Shown: positions 34,193 through 47,192, numbered from the stretch's first letter. The stretch is DNA of 64,000 bases from Tubulanus polymorphus (GCF_964204645.1 NC_134032.1:12890275-12954274), one strand, 5' to 3'. Numbers and translations: made by a program. The notes: generated from the letters alone by a model not told the origin.

Positions 34193-36189
34193 ATCCACAG
34201 TATACACGGATTATAGTGTTTATTCGACAACTAACAAGACGTTGAATTCCTGAGGCACCGATGCGCTACTTTGGCAATTTAGGATTCTCCGAGGATCAGC
34301 CGGGTTCGTTAGTATCGAATAAACATTTCTCGAGGGAACCTGTTTATGAATGAAAACAATATCAAACACCACGTTGGATACAGGTCTATCAATGTTACAT
34401 CTTTTGGTGGCTCATTTTACTGCACCAAGTTCAAAAGATATCAGCATGGGCATCAACATAGGGAATCGGGGATGCGGACGACCCCTCTACCGCTGTCTTA
34501 AGTTCCAATCATTCTTTTTCATATTCCGGAAATTTTATGAATATTTTGCCATAAAAAGGTCGAGAAAACGTCACTCTCAAGCTTCGAATGTCAAAGATTA
34601 TGACTTTTTAAGAACATTTAACCGATTTCAAGGATTCAGAAATGTTCGTTTGCCATCAGCGATCGGCGAATCATGTTGCTATATGCCATGTATGGCATAT
34701 CGTTTCGATCGCTGAAATAATGCCGATACAACAACGGACCACGTACAGACCGTTTTATGAAATCACTCGTGATACCTCTTATTTGAATACACTAACACTG
34801 ACTACATGTTGGATGTCTACACGTAGAAGGTTCGATTATAATTATGTATTCGTCAATGGCAGCCTTATGATTGAAATTGCCGTTGGTCATCAGCTGTCTG
34901 TCACGAATAGCTGCGGCTACCGGGCCTGATATTGATTGCTCGAATGATGGTGGTCCGATGGGAATTATTAATCAAGTGTAATTTTCATACCTCTCAGAGC
35001 AAAACCACTTTTATTGTTGTTTGATGACCACACATAAACGCTGCATTGGTCCAGTGGGCTAAGGCAATTGGTGAAAAATACATTTCAGAGCACCTAACCA
35101 GCTCATTGTTTTGGCAACATAAGAATGATCATATTCTTGCATTTCATGGACGTGTCATAAACCTAACGCATACGACCCCTGTTTTTGCCCCAGTGGGATA
35201 AGGCATGATGTTGTTGCATTCATTTCAGCGCTGGGTAGCAAGTTAGTTAGAGTCCTGCTTGTCGCTTAAAGTGTGCGGGCAACACGTCAAAGGTCGTCCT
35301 ATCGCTAAATTAAATGAACAATCCAATATGTGTAGCCTTGGGAAACAAGATCTAAACGGATTAAATGTAAATCAAAACAAATAGACCCATAGTTCAATTC
35401 GATGGAACGTGCGCAACTCGCAGACCCTGTTAAGCTCCTTGTTTTTTACAACATATGCGACTCGTACTAAGCACAGTAAAATCTGCCTACTTTTGGTGTT
35501 TAGCATTTGCACGGAATTGGCTAAATCTGCAACAAAAGTATGCTTGGAATAACACACATTCGTTGTTAAAGCCACATACGAAAGATAATGTCTTGGTTTA
35601 CACGGCTTTACACAGATGCTATCGAGTAATTGTCTTTGCCATCAGATCTTCTTTCTTCATTCTGTCGTTCATGTCACATAGCTGACGCCTAGTCATTTGT
35701 CTCGTGTTTTGCCTATGCGTGTCGACAACCGATTTGTCGATATCTATAACAAGTACTGAGTACACGGACATCTTTCCGACGGATTTGAGTCGTATTTGTA
35801 TCACCGGTGCAACGACAAAAATGCGTTTGTTACACGGTAATGCCATTTCGTCGGCGATTGCTCGCGGAAATCGAGTTCCGTTTTTGAACATGCTAGTCTG
35901 TCATCGCCGAGCAAATTAACCCGACGCTAAAATGTCTTCATTCAACGGAACGATATCGTGACAGACATTTCTGCCCGACATTCCACCCAGACAGACGTAA
36001 TCGTCGCGTATTATCAGCATCAGCTCAGCCCCATCTCTTTGGGACATTCAGTCAACGTGAATATGAGGTAACGTAAAACGAAAATGGGAACCACGACGTC
36101 GTGTTAACTACGGCGCGCGTGGTTGATGATAACTTGCCAAAAGTGCAACCAACTAATGCCGGGTCCTAAGCTGCGTCCTACTGCAGACA
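34193..36189. other. Intergenic; SINE-like pieces and a coding-like minus-strand stretch
   Basis: 35050-35075 and 35188-35275 contain the A-box-like CCAGTGGGATAAGGCATGAT and a weak B box. On the minus strand, 36050-35920 is open for a 45-residue sequence starting Met-Ser-Gln-Arg-Asp and 35891-35619 for 90 residues; together they look coding but are separated by stops and have no clear splice signals. ORFs at 34350-34929 show no features. Confidence 0.35.
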
Positions 36190-36420
36190 GGGTGGATCCT
36201 CACTTGCCACCAGTGGAATCCTCTATTACCACAGTAGTTGATGTCTGCACACTTGCACACCTGGTGGATCCTCACTTGCCACAAATGGAATCCTCTATTG
36301 CTGCTGTGGTTGATGTCCTACTGCACACTAGCGACACCTGGTGGATCTTCACTTGCCACAAGTGGAATCCTCTATTGCTGCTGTAGTTGATATTCTGCTG
36401 CGCCATTGCACACCCAATAG
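36190..36420. repeat. Tandem ~75 bp repeat, three units
   Basis: GGTGGATCCTCACTTGCCAC recurs at 36190, 36263 and 36340, each followed by GTGGAATCCTCTATTRC and GTRGTTGATGT. A single diverged copy lies in an intron at 16955-17095. Confidence 0.85.
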
Positions 36421-38830
36421 ATCGTCGCCAACTACACGGTAGCTTTGACAGAAGAGCCCATTTTATGTAAACACATCGTTATTGATAATTCGAAAGCACC
36501 CAAATGAAAGGCTATCTTTGCCTCTACATCACGTCCAACGCGCATTCGTTCTCATTCGTCGATTTTGTAATTATTCCTCGAAATAGAGATTTTATCCTGA
36601 ATAATTCATAAACCTTTAAAACAACGCACTGAACGGCTTGTTATGCGGCACAAATCAAGATTTTCGCTGACAATTTCGCTATTCTATACTCCGACAAACG
36701 CATTTCTAAACGGTGAATCGAAGTGCATTTCTCAGAACAGATGAGGCATCGCACCCAGAATATTCATCACGATTCACGACGAATATTCATGACAAAGTTG
36801 CGATTGATGGGGCTTTGATAATAGTCTGAATGTTAATGATAATCTATTTTAAGTCGTCCATAAAAAGAAACACAATATGATAGAACATAAACGTAAACTT
36901 GATTTTGAAATCGGTTTACGAGGGATGCAGCGCGCAGGCCAGCAGGCTGTACGTGCGTTATTCAGAAATTGGGGCACTCGGGATCCCTTCACGCAGTCTT
37001 GGACGGAAGTGGATGAATCCACGGTTATCTGCGTCGATCGATACTAGTATACCCAACAGATTGAGCGAAACCATAGAACTTGTCAGAAATGTAATTTGGC
37101 AGCAACTGGAGACGAATTCCATTTTCTTTAAGTATGTCCCTTTTTTCAAAGCCTGAGAAGCAAATTTATACCTAGTTACTACTGGCGACATCCCAATGAA
37201 AATACCCTACATAACCTTTTCTGTTCGAGAGGTAAAACTTTGCTCAATCTGGCGATATTCATTAAAAAAGGTATCAAATCATTTACCTAATATAGTGTAT
37301 AATTATCGGATCTCGATACTACAATTCCGCCTCATCTTTTACATTAAAATTTCATTATAATTATAATTATTATTACTATAAGTATTATATTATTGCTATC
37401 ACAATTATTATTATTATTTTCCTATTATCGTAATTGTTATTATTATAAATATAATTATTATTAATACTATCATTATATTTTTGTAATATGCTGTAATCTA
37501 TGCGCTACTTTTGTGCTCTGTGCAATGTTATTATAACTTGTGGAGTGAATAAACTAAACTGAAACTGAAACTGAAGCATTACACCAGATACCTCTGGAAT
37601 ATCAGGCAGGTTCTTGAATATCCAATCAGATTCTGTTTCTCAAGTTCATTAAATTCTGTTTCCTGAGTCTTATGTGTTTTCCAGGTGCTTGCGTAAAGCC
37701 TTCTTGTTTTTATTTACTTTTTTGCTTGTTTTTTTCGCAATTATATATTTATTCCTTGTATCAGTAACGTACGACTTGTAACGTTTATGCCGAAAAACGT
37801 TTGATTTGAATTACTGCGGCACGCGAGTAATAGGTTAGTTCGCACTTTCGCCGCTAATGGTTAATATAGTGGCAGCACGCGACGGTCGAGATCTGACACT
37901 AATCGACGACGTCACACTTCAGTTCCAACTTGTATAAAAGCCCCCCGCCCCAAAAAAACCCTCAAATATCAAATTCTTGTATAGCTATAAAACAATTATA
38001 GTTTTTTTTTATATCTAGAAATTGTGGGGTTCTTTGCTATACATGGAATAAATGCTAGAGCCAAACTTGAACCGAAAATGTGAAACTGGGTCCCGATTAT
38101 TGCATATCTACCTTCACATTACCACGAGAAGTTCAGAGAGTTCACTGGTTTAATATACGGCAATCAACATTTCCATGATATCACGAACGGACTTTTTCCT
38201 TACGTTCGTGTTAAGCCTATTGTAAAAAAAAGAATCATGAATTTTTTATGATGGACGTTAATACCCATCCCGTGCCTGGCACAAATCCTAGGATTTATTG
38301 GACGCGTTATTTCGTTCGGAACGATGTATTTAACAAACTATACTCTGATCGAACATTCTGATACGAAACATACTCAGGAAATCACGCGCGCTCGCTTCAT
38401 ATTTGCATAAAACTTGTTAATATTGTCCTCGATTAACGCTGATGTGAATCTACCTCGTATGAAGCGTTATTGCCTTTTAAAAGACAGTATGAATATGGAA
38501 TATATGATTTCTGATAATGAAATTAAAACCCACTTCAGGGGTTATGCATCAAGTGCCTTTCCACGTGACTACACTGTATTGGTTGGCGAACGCAATAAGT
38601 GTTTTTGATGCCAGTCCCTCAAAGTTTGTAAATCTCCTTGTTATGAACGGCAAGTCTCCGGTACTAACTATAGTGTATAACGACAGCACGGCTATGCAAA
38701 AAGCATATGCACAAATTTGAAAGATAGGAAAAGGAAATTCATATATCGAAAATCAAAATTAGAAACACGACGTTTCGAAATTTCGTGTAGATCATCGGCT
38801 GTTCGATTGATTTAAGTTCTGGTGTTTGTA
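36421..38830. other. Intergenic, AT-rich
   Basis: Low-complexity ATT-rich sequence at 37340-37480. Two nearby GAATATTCAT motifs (about 36760-36790) form a direct repeat. No gene is supported. Confidence 0.45.
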
Positions 38831-38839
38831 GTTATTGTT

Positions 38840-38995
38840 AGTCCATTTGCAATTAAAAATCTCCAGAGCGAGGTCCCGGACATGATGCGAAGCCTGGATG
38901 ATGAAAGATCTGGAAGAGTGGTGATTAAGTATCGAATGTCACGGAGTGGGTGGCTCCAGGCTGCAGGGTATTGATACCTAGGCGCGTCAGAAATG
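38840..38995. repeat. 105 bp-unit repeat, single copy with end
   Basis: Contains TTAAAAATCTCCAGAGCGAG and the end motif GGCTCCAGGCTGCAGG followed by TATTGATACC, as in the family member at 11924-12562. Confidence 0.55.
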
Positions 38996-38999
38996 ATGT

Positions 39000-41900
39000 A
39001 TCGCCGTCGAGATGCGAATCCCTTGTGAATACTGACCGCATCTTCGTTCGTACGGACGTGTTAGGTCGAATAGTTCGCTAAATGACCTGGTTCGCAGACG
39101 ATGGACAACCGGAAGACACGAGAAAAAACACCGAAATCCCTGTTTACTGCAAAACAAGTCAAGGCAACAAATCTATTCACATTACAGATGATGAACTAGG
39201 CCTTATACAGAACAGCACAAATAAGACCCAGCAATACCATTACAAACCTAAAGGCTAACTGTGACATTTATTTCAAAATACGACGTATTTTATTGACCTA
39301 TAAAAGAATCTGAAACTGTCGTGTTCAAATACGTTCAGCTTTGGAATATTTCGTGATTTTGACGGGATTTTTTCGACCTCATAACGCGTTTCATTTTTCG
39401 GTCACGCGTTTATGGAACAATCAGGCGCAGGAGCGGATCCATAGACCTACCTCTGAAATGGAAGTCTTATGACACATGCAGAAGGGCATTTCCGATCATT
39501 GAAGATCGTATTGGAAGATACGTTAGCAATTGAGACATTTGTGGATTGATGAGATGCATCTTATAGCATTTCCGAGAACAATAACCTTTCTTTATCCTGC
39601 TAATTATGCAAGAAAGCTTATTCTATGTAAGACAGTAAAAAGTAAAGAAGAGCTCATTCAGGAGCAGCCGAAAACATTTAAGGGTCTTGTACAGGCTACA
39701 ATATCTATTATACAGGATTCAGACTTGTGGCTACGATTTACCACAAGGCGCGGTGCGGAAGAGCTTGCGGTCGAATAAAGTTGAAACGTCTCTCGGGTGC
39801 CATCACCACTGTAACCATGTCATGTCACAATTTATAACAAACGCACCATAAAACGTCATCATCAAACGGAAATTGGATATACATTCAAAGCGTTCGCGGT
39901 GAACCAGTCGCGGCGCGAGTCCCGGACATCTCTATCGGACTGATTGATGTGTGATATCACCCGTATTCACGAAGTAAATTCCAAATGGAAATGAATTTTT
40001 TTTCAGATGTTTTCCTTGAAACGAATCGAATGTTGTTCTCTCATTTACATTTGAATTTACATTTGTGATTTACGAAGTGCAAGGTTTGTCAGTTCGGTAA
40101 TTTTCCAATAAATGGATCGTTCCATATTGATGATGATAATTTACTACCATGTTTTCATATAATTTATGCTCTTTGGCCTACAAATGAAAACGTGAAATGT
40201 GTACGATGCACGAATGTGAAAAACAAAAATAGTACCAAAGAATAAATAATTTGTCTATACTTTTGGCAACGCCAATATCTAAGCGAGGAGCATAGTGAAC
40301 ACACTCCCTGCAGTTCTGCGGGATGAAGGTATGATTCCCCTTGGTAAAAATCCCCAATTCTTCAAAATAGGTAAAATCATTCGACGAATAAGTTACCGAA
40401 TTCCGCCTAAATGTATCAACCTTTGTCTTCCGATTCCAATCGCAAGCGGAATTATACGGCGAACGATTCGCCAAGTCTATCGCAAGCTAAACTTTTTTTA
40501 ATCGAAGGCTCGATTTCTGCCACCAGGTTCTAATTCGTCTTGACAACGAGAAGTCGACTTGATTCAACAAGAAGTCGTGTTCTCGTCTCGGCGTCGACGC
40601 GCGACAGGGGAGTCATTAAATCCGATCCAGACGCTGAAATTGAAAGCAATGCGCTCCTCACGTTGCGTTCACCTCGTAAAAATCTGGTAAGCGAACATTT
40701 CTCGCAGGAAATGAAATTTTCATCATGTAACTAATCGTTCATTGACTCGACGCGGTTAGCGGCGAGACGTTTTCAATTATATTGCCATCTCAGTTATCTC
40801 GACACCTGCCTTTGCTGAACGCCCGGTTTTACAATCGCGTTTCTTCAAAACTCCGGTGAGACTCCATTGCAGCTTTTCTGATTCGTTCGCTTCTAGCTGT
40901 ACCCAATAATACAGCTCACGTGGCAGTTCCATATACGCCCGTCGATTCCATAGTCGAAATCAAACTCCAAACGTGGTATTAAAGCTTAGGATTGGCTTTA
41001 GAACTATATCGGTGTTTGACTGAGCTAACAAAAACAATAAACTGAATGAAGTGGCCCAATTTGTTTAGCCCCCAGTTTAAGTCCCCTTTAGGACCACTTG
41101 CCGCTTCGCTACATTGTCACTACACCCCTTTCTCATTTCTCCTCTTTCGTCTCAACCCGTTTCACACTTAAAGCAACATATCTGAAGCCGGTTCCATGTC
41201 CAAAAGTGGTCTTAAATCTCACTAAGACCCGTCTTAAGTTGATAGATTAACCTTGGTCTTAATCTGGTCTTAAGTATTAGCCATGGCTATGGAAGCGTTC
41301 CCCGTATGTTTTCATTACAGAATATGAAAGTGGGTGAAATTGGAAAAAGCGATGCTAGTTCGGAGCAGGCGAAAAGTATGATGATGGTTGAACTGGAATT
41401 TGGACGAAACACGAACGGGCCGAAATAGGAATGCATAGGAATACGATAATACATTCGTCGCCTGGAAGCAAATTGATTTCAAAATCTTTCCTTCGCTTCC
41501 CCTGGGACACAAGCGCGTGAATCTTTTTTTTTATCTCATTAGAATAATGGTCGAGCAGTATGCAAACATGAACGTAACTAGCCACAGGTGAATTCAGTCG
41601 AAAGCAAGGTAGCTTAGGAATACTTTTTTTAAATAATTTGTCTTGTTAACACGTGTGGACTGGGGGCACGAACCGAAGGGATTATGATAGCACATTAGCG
41701 CACGATGGTATCATAACCGGATAGAAGGTTGAAAACGAAGTCGACGCGCGTTTTGTCTTGTAAATCGCAAATCAAAAACAGCTTTTTGAAAATCAAGTTC
41801 GAAGATTAACAACGAAAAATCATTTAAACCGACGTTTCAGGTTTTTTTTCTTCAAATTTCTGAATAAATTCCTGAAGATGAATAAAAACGTTCTACCCGA

Positions 41901-43300
41901 AACTAATGGTGAACTAATTTTCGTAGTCGAGGCCTTTTTGGATTACTATACTCGGAGAATGGAATTCCTTCTTTTTGATTTGAATATTTTCCACGCAGTC
42001 CATCCAACGTTACATATACAAAATACAAAATGCTCGAATTATATAAAAAGATTTTTTCCGCAAATTTTTTCATATTTCACTTTTTTCAAATCGCCTGCAG
42101 AGGACGTCTTCTTTTATATTCACTATCTCTTCCATCCGCCCTTTCATTCCGTACCCGCTACAAGTAATTAGCAAAACGCCTACTCCTCGATATCGCGGGC
42201 CTTCTATTATAAAGGGAATTTGCAATCGCCGTTGCGCGGTTAATAACCTCGCGGATAATGATAAAACCATGTTTCTTCGGCGCGCGTGTAGGTGACGATT
42301 CCTAATAGATTTATCGCAGTTCGTGTATTAATTAATTAGTCATTAAATTCGTCCTTGAATTTTCAAGTCTCTTCGCGTCGAATGTTCACACGACGCGGGA
42401 GCAGGGGTTCGTACGGCTCAGGGGGTTCGTTAAGCGAGTACGACTCCGGTTTGTCCGGGCAGCGTTGTCCCCACTGGATTGGAGATTCATTAGTTCGCGA
42501 TATCCCCTGGCGCACGATACATTAACCAGCGTTTGTTACCGAAATCGACTCGGGACTGAATTACACCCAACGCGTTTCACGTGAAGCCCAATTACCCGCA
42601 GTGTTTATTCGCGTCGACATCGATTCAACATCGATAAAGTTTCATAATTTTCTGAGAAGAATTCTCAGCGTTTCTTTTTTATCATAAATAAATTAGCTAT
42701 CCGGGGTATTCCCGCGCCTTCCTTTGGTTCGCCGACTCGCAGCGGCGCTTTCAAGCTTTGTCGCCCACCAGTTACCCGGATTGGTTTTGTCAACGTTTTA
42801 AATGCAACTATAAAAGTGTTTGTTTTGAAGTTATCGAGGGGAAGTCGAGATAATTTCCGATGATTAGATTTGTCTTACACAGATTCATACATGCTGAATT
42901 GTGTTAATAGATAGGGAGAGTCTGACAAGGGATCAATCCCGATCAGTGTAACAATGAGCCACGGTCAAAGTTGAGTATCGATGTAAATATTCTTCTGACC
43001 GAGTTCATATATCGTTAAAATCATCAGGTGCATTTAAACAAAGTTACGCAGCATAATCGGTTCAACTGACTCGATTCCGAAGCATGGAACCATGTCTTGT
43101 GGCTTCGTGCAGGTATTCAACAGGGGTGGCTCCGACAATATGCAAATAACGGCGACCGGAGGGACTGGCTCGGAGCTCCGAGTGTAACGAGCGTAGAATA
43201 TCCTCGTCAGAGGAAACTTTGTTTCAGCTATAATTAGATACATCTAATTTCCATCGCTTCAAACCTTCATATCGTGTATATGTATATAATGAATCCATGC
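39000..43300. other. Intergenic; possible regulatory block
   Basis: Open frames at 39530-39778, 40295-40501 and 40540-40734 lack domains. 41160-41290 holds repeated CTTAAG/TCTTAA motifs of a fold-back repeat. 42290-42640 is unusually GC-balanced, lacks repeats and open frames and contains TTAATTAATTAGTCATTAAA, so it could be a cis-regulatory element. Confidence 0.35.
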
Positions 43301-43320
43301 GCACCAGGCGTAGTTCTCTA

Positions 43321-43524
43321 GTTCTCCGCCGAGTCATCGAATATGCCTTCAATCGTGGTCAGGGTTCGGCATTTGAAATCTAGTAGGAATTCCCGAATTG
43401 AATTGATAAGATCATCATCGATGGATACTCTGAAGTACGGGTAAGTATCGGTCTGTTCCTCTATGATATCTCTATCTGTTCTCTTGGCCCATAAGGTCAA
43501 TTTTTCAATTTTGTGTTGGTCCAT
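43321..43524 (-). CDS. Short coding-like ORF, possible terminal exon (67 aa from the internal ATG)
   Basis: From ATG at 43524 to the stop at 43321 on the minus strand the frame reads as a charged, soluble sequence with well-mixed codons (K-L-T-L-W-A-K-R, then I-D-D-D-L-I-N-S-I-R-E-F-L). It does not look like random AT-rich read-through. I do not recognise it. It could be the last exon of a gene whose other exons lie upstream on the minus strand, or a retro-copied fragment. No signal peptide, membrane segment or clear acceptor fixes its start. Confidence 0.35.
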
Positions 43525-43957
43525 CGATAATCGGGTCGCAGAGCAGGATTTCAACTTTAGCGAGGGATAAACGGTGCAGGGTCTAGTTTCACGTCAATCT
43601 TCAAACTTAAACGGTTAAGGTTTACTCGTTGATCTGTTTGAAAACATTGATTGACCGATTGCAGGTTAACCAAAAATTTGAGTTTGAGTCTTTCTGGAAT
43701 CTGGAACTATATGGTCGGCTTCATAAAACGCCTTAAGTTTCATTAGTTTTCATGAGTAATGGAGCTTGTTTTTTTTAAACGGTCCCTGATTCAAGGTTTT
43801 CTAGTTTTCAACTACGTTATTGCGTACGTGCTCAGCAATAATAATACAACGTTTCGTCAAAGAAATGTGTTAGTTTCACGAAACAGTGATTCACGAAATA
43901 AGAGCCTTGCACCGCACTATATTTTTATTTCGTATGTTCGCTTTAGCTTAAAAGTCT

Positions 43958-44086
43958 GGGCCGAGTTGCTCAGCATCTGGTAAAAGATAACCAGCGGATG
44001 AATACCATAACAATGACCTTTTTCATTTTCATTATGTTAACTATCCACTGGTCAACTCCAACCAACTCTTGAGCAACGAGGCCCTG
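43958..44086. mobile_element. Fold-back element, GTTGCTCAAAAG family, copy 2
   Basis: Ends GGGCCGAGTTGCTCAG and CTTGAGCAACGAGGCCC, with the interior matching copies at 9712 and 60850. Confidence 0.7.
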
Positions 44087-44311
44087 ATTGAAAACTAAGG
44101 CAACATGTTGGTTTCATAATAATCAGTGTTTCTTGTTCAGGGGCGCCGCCCTGCTCCGCTTCGCAAAAAATAACCGTTCTCTCTTTCGCGACTATGTGCG
44201 CCAAGCTTAAAAGTCTGTTCGAAAATTAATTTGGCTCCGATTTCGTAAGTTTTTTTCCTAAGAAGTTATGACGACGTCTCTCTGTTTGTTGTATGTTGTT
44301 CGTCTGAAGAG

Positions 44312-44335
44312 CGCGGCGGCGGTGGCGGCGGCGTG
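44312..44335. repeat. GGC microsatellite
   Basis: A short GCGGCGG/TGGCGG run in an otherwise AT-rich context, just upstream of the 44.5 kb open frame. Confidence 0.7.
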
Positions 44336-44519
44336 CATTTCTCGCGGGCAAAATCTTAATAAAGGCAATCGACACATGAACCTAAACATTTCTGGAAAGT
44401 AATTAAAACGCCCGGAATTAATCAGTGTGATACCGCAGGATCGGATTGTAACAGATCTCTTTGCGGTCGTGTGGTTTTGCTTAGCTCTCTAATAACAACT
44501 AAGCAACCTATCAGTCTAC

Positions 44520-44804
44520 ATGAAAGTAAAGTCCATTATGACTGTTATTGTTCTGTGGGGCGCAGTAGCAAATGGCTTGTCATTTGCCATTCGCTGTGTA
44601 TATCGTCCGCATTGTAATAATTGCGTGGAATTGAATTTAAAGCATAAAAGACTTACCCATTTATTTGAATATTCTAGCGCCGATATTTTGCCAAGGCGCA
44701 TTGAAATAAACAATTCGATAGTCATCGTACATTTCATGGAAAGCACCGAAATAAGAAATACACATCGAACAAGGTTGGCCGAAGGTTTGGCAAAATTCGG
44801 GTAG
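44520..44804 (+). CDS. Possible small secreted protein, 94 aa, single exon
   Basis: Begins with ATG at 44520 and a plausible signal peptide (M-K-V-K-S-I-M-T-V-I-V-L-W-G-A-V-A-N-G). Next come a Cys-rich stretch with three cysteines (C-V-Y-R-P-H-C-N-N-C), a Lys-Arg and an Arg-Arg pair, and an Asn-Asn-Ser glycosylation site. AATAAA at 44876-44881 lies about 70 bp after the stop, giving a compact intron-free unit. No family is recognised. An overlapping 127-codon frame on the other strand lacks these features and is taken as its shadow. Secretion is inferred from the N-terminus only. Confidence 0.4.
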   Translation: MKVKSIMTVIVLWGAVANGLSFAIRCVYRPHCNNCVELNLKHKRLTHLFEYSSADILPRRIEINNSIVIVHFMESTEIRNTHRTRLAEGLAKFG

Positions 44805-45689
44805 AAATCGCTCGAAGAATAACGAGAACTTTTAGCTAGAGTTTCAATACGTAGTACATCAATTATTTCGAGTAAAATAAAGTCAAAATATTGAAACATT
44901 AAAATTCATTTAATGGACAAGGGGCAGGGGGTTAGTGTTTACGCACATTATGTGTGTGTAAAGGGTGTGTAATTTAGACAAAAATCTTTATTAAAAAAAA
45001 GAAACAAACGCGAGCACAAATACTTAATTAACCAAGCAAAGCGCCTAAGTGGCATTATATGCAAGGGTGAGTGTAAAAAATAAATCATAAGGGCCCACAA
45101 TTAAACAAAAACTATGACCGATGGTTTTCAACGTGATACTACAAAATGAAAACTGAAAATTTTGTCGGTTTGGTAAAAATCGTTGGCTTTACATAACTTT
45201 ATGAACCCGTATTTCTAAACTGAGGAATCGTTGGCTATATTACATTTAGAACCCGTATTTAGAAACTGATAATACATGGGAATCGCTGGCTTTGTATTAC
45301 TTTTAGAACGTCATGTGTTTTATTGCGGTAGATCAATTCGATATTGCGTACAATATGAGTATGTATTGGATGGGTAACTCGAGACAGGAGAGTAGAGTAT
45401 TCCACATCAATTTACATGCATCATTTTGGTGTCGTGGTGATAACGTATGTACATACAACAAAACGCAATAAACCTCGTAGAGAAGCCGTTGTTAATTGAT
45501 GCTATATCGATATCGAAGTAGCGATACATGTATTCACGTCGAGGAAGATGGAAAATGTTAAATTTCGTCGGTATGATTGGGATCGTTGGACACGACGATC
45601 GTTATGCAGAGACTAACTTTGACAAACCGTGCACACATACGAATTCTACGGCTTGATTCTATATTCATACGCACAAACCCATTGTGTAG

Positions 45690-46240
45690 GCGGTACCAAT
45701 CTGCAGTCTGGACCGGACACCGCAAACTTTCATCACTTCCAATTTCCGATCCTTTGTTACAACATTCTTCCGATTCGTACCTGTCTAGACTCTTCGCGTG
45801 TTAGGAACTTCATCTAGACATTTTCAATTGAAAATGAACTACAAACACCAGACATCAGACATTTAATCATCGCACTATCAAAAACTGATCATCCACACTT
45901 CACATGTCATCAGGACTTCGCCAGAGAAATTCTTATTGAAAATAAACTACAAACAACAGACATTAGACATTTCATCTGCAGAATTTGAAAACCCCGAGAC
46001 TTCACACGGTGTTCAGTAAATTGATAATGTAATTTATTGAAAAATGAACTACAAACACCAGACGTTAGACGTTTTATCAGCACACATCCAATTAAATCAG
46101 CCAGGATCCACGAGCTTCTGCACTTCACCTTTTGGAAATGAGCGACGTACGAACAAACACCAGGCAATAGACATTTTATCAGCAAACGTTGAAAAGAAAT
46201 CGTCTAAGCCTCATATGTGTTCAGCCGATCGAAGATGAAC
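45690..46240. repeat. 105 bp-unit repeat family, four tandem units with end
   Basis: The left end GGTACCAATCTGCAGTCTGG is followed by four units (about 45822, 45929, 46034 and 46148). Each contains GAACTACAAACACCAGACAT and ACATTTNATCAGC. This is the longest array of the family in the window. Confidence 0.8.
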
Positions 46241-47011
46241 TAAACGGTTCAAGTCAGACATATTGTCTTACTTCAAATGATTGCAAAAATGAAATCACGA
46301 ATTACCGTGTGAAATGGCATATGCCAGGCTCAATACTCATATGAATAATTCATCGCCTTTGCAGGATTACTGGATGTATACTCCTTATCTGCTCAAATGC
46401 GAAATTGTTCAAATTGTAAAACCTTCTCAAAATGCCATCACACGTATACAATCGACTCACTTTATCATCGTATTCAAACGAAGTTTCGAGATCGTATCAG
46501 TTAGTGATGAGTCTACGTACATTAGAGGACGATAATAAAAAATGTAAAAACACCACCGATGTCTATAAGAAGAGTTCCGACGTCAATGGCCAAAAACACG
46601 TCTTAAACTGCGAAAGACGAGAAAAAAATCGTTCGCGCGACTAAAAGTGCGGCAGCTCAGGAAAGCCTAGCTGTAACCCGAGCGGAGAGACAATTTACTA
46701 ACGGGCTAACGCAAATAATAAAGAAAGCCTTAGAAAGAAAACAACCCGGCAACGATCATTAAAGGTTATGTATGGATTCGTTGCGGAACAGAAACAAGAG
46801 AACAAAGCAAAGCTCACCGCACCGCGCGCGAACTAAATACTTTAGTCTTCGGAAAATCATTATTTTCTATTATTTCTAGTTTGAGTTTCCGTGTCAGAAT
46901 ACGATTACTAAGTCGTTATGCTGAACATAAGAACCTCACGCAATTCAAAGTAGAAATGGGATTCTGAAATTTCGTTGAGCTTATATTTCATTAGAGCTGT
47001 TTTCTTATAGT

Positions 47012-47192
47012 CATATTTCTTCAGTTACTGAAGATGATTATTCGGATATAGTTACAATGCGCTATTCTATTCTAATATTCATCTTTAGTTACTGAAAATG
47101 AATATTAGGATATATTAACAATATACTAGTCTATTGTAATATTCGTCTTCAGTTACAAAAGATGATTATCATGATGTAGTCGAAATATACAA
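47012..47192. repeat. Tandem 63 bp repeat with decayed hammerhead-like units
   Basis: Three units, at about 47013, 47076 and 47140, run from ATATTCNTCTTCAGTTAC through CTGAAGATGATTAT to GGATATAGTTACAATG. Unit 3 ends GATGTAGTCGAAATATAC. Parts of the CTGAAGA..AGTCGAAA core are visible but no unit is intact. Confidence 0.55.

Noticed and set aside
34350-34929. 121- and 95-codon ORFs
   Set aside because: No signal peptide, domain or splice signals, and the composition is not convincingly coding.
44516-44899. 127-codon ORF opposite the candidate secreted protein
   Set aside because: It has no signal peptide or poly(A) signal and appears to be the antisense shadow of the plus-strand frame.
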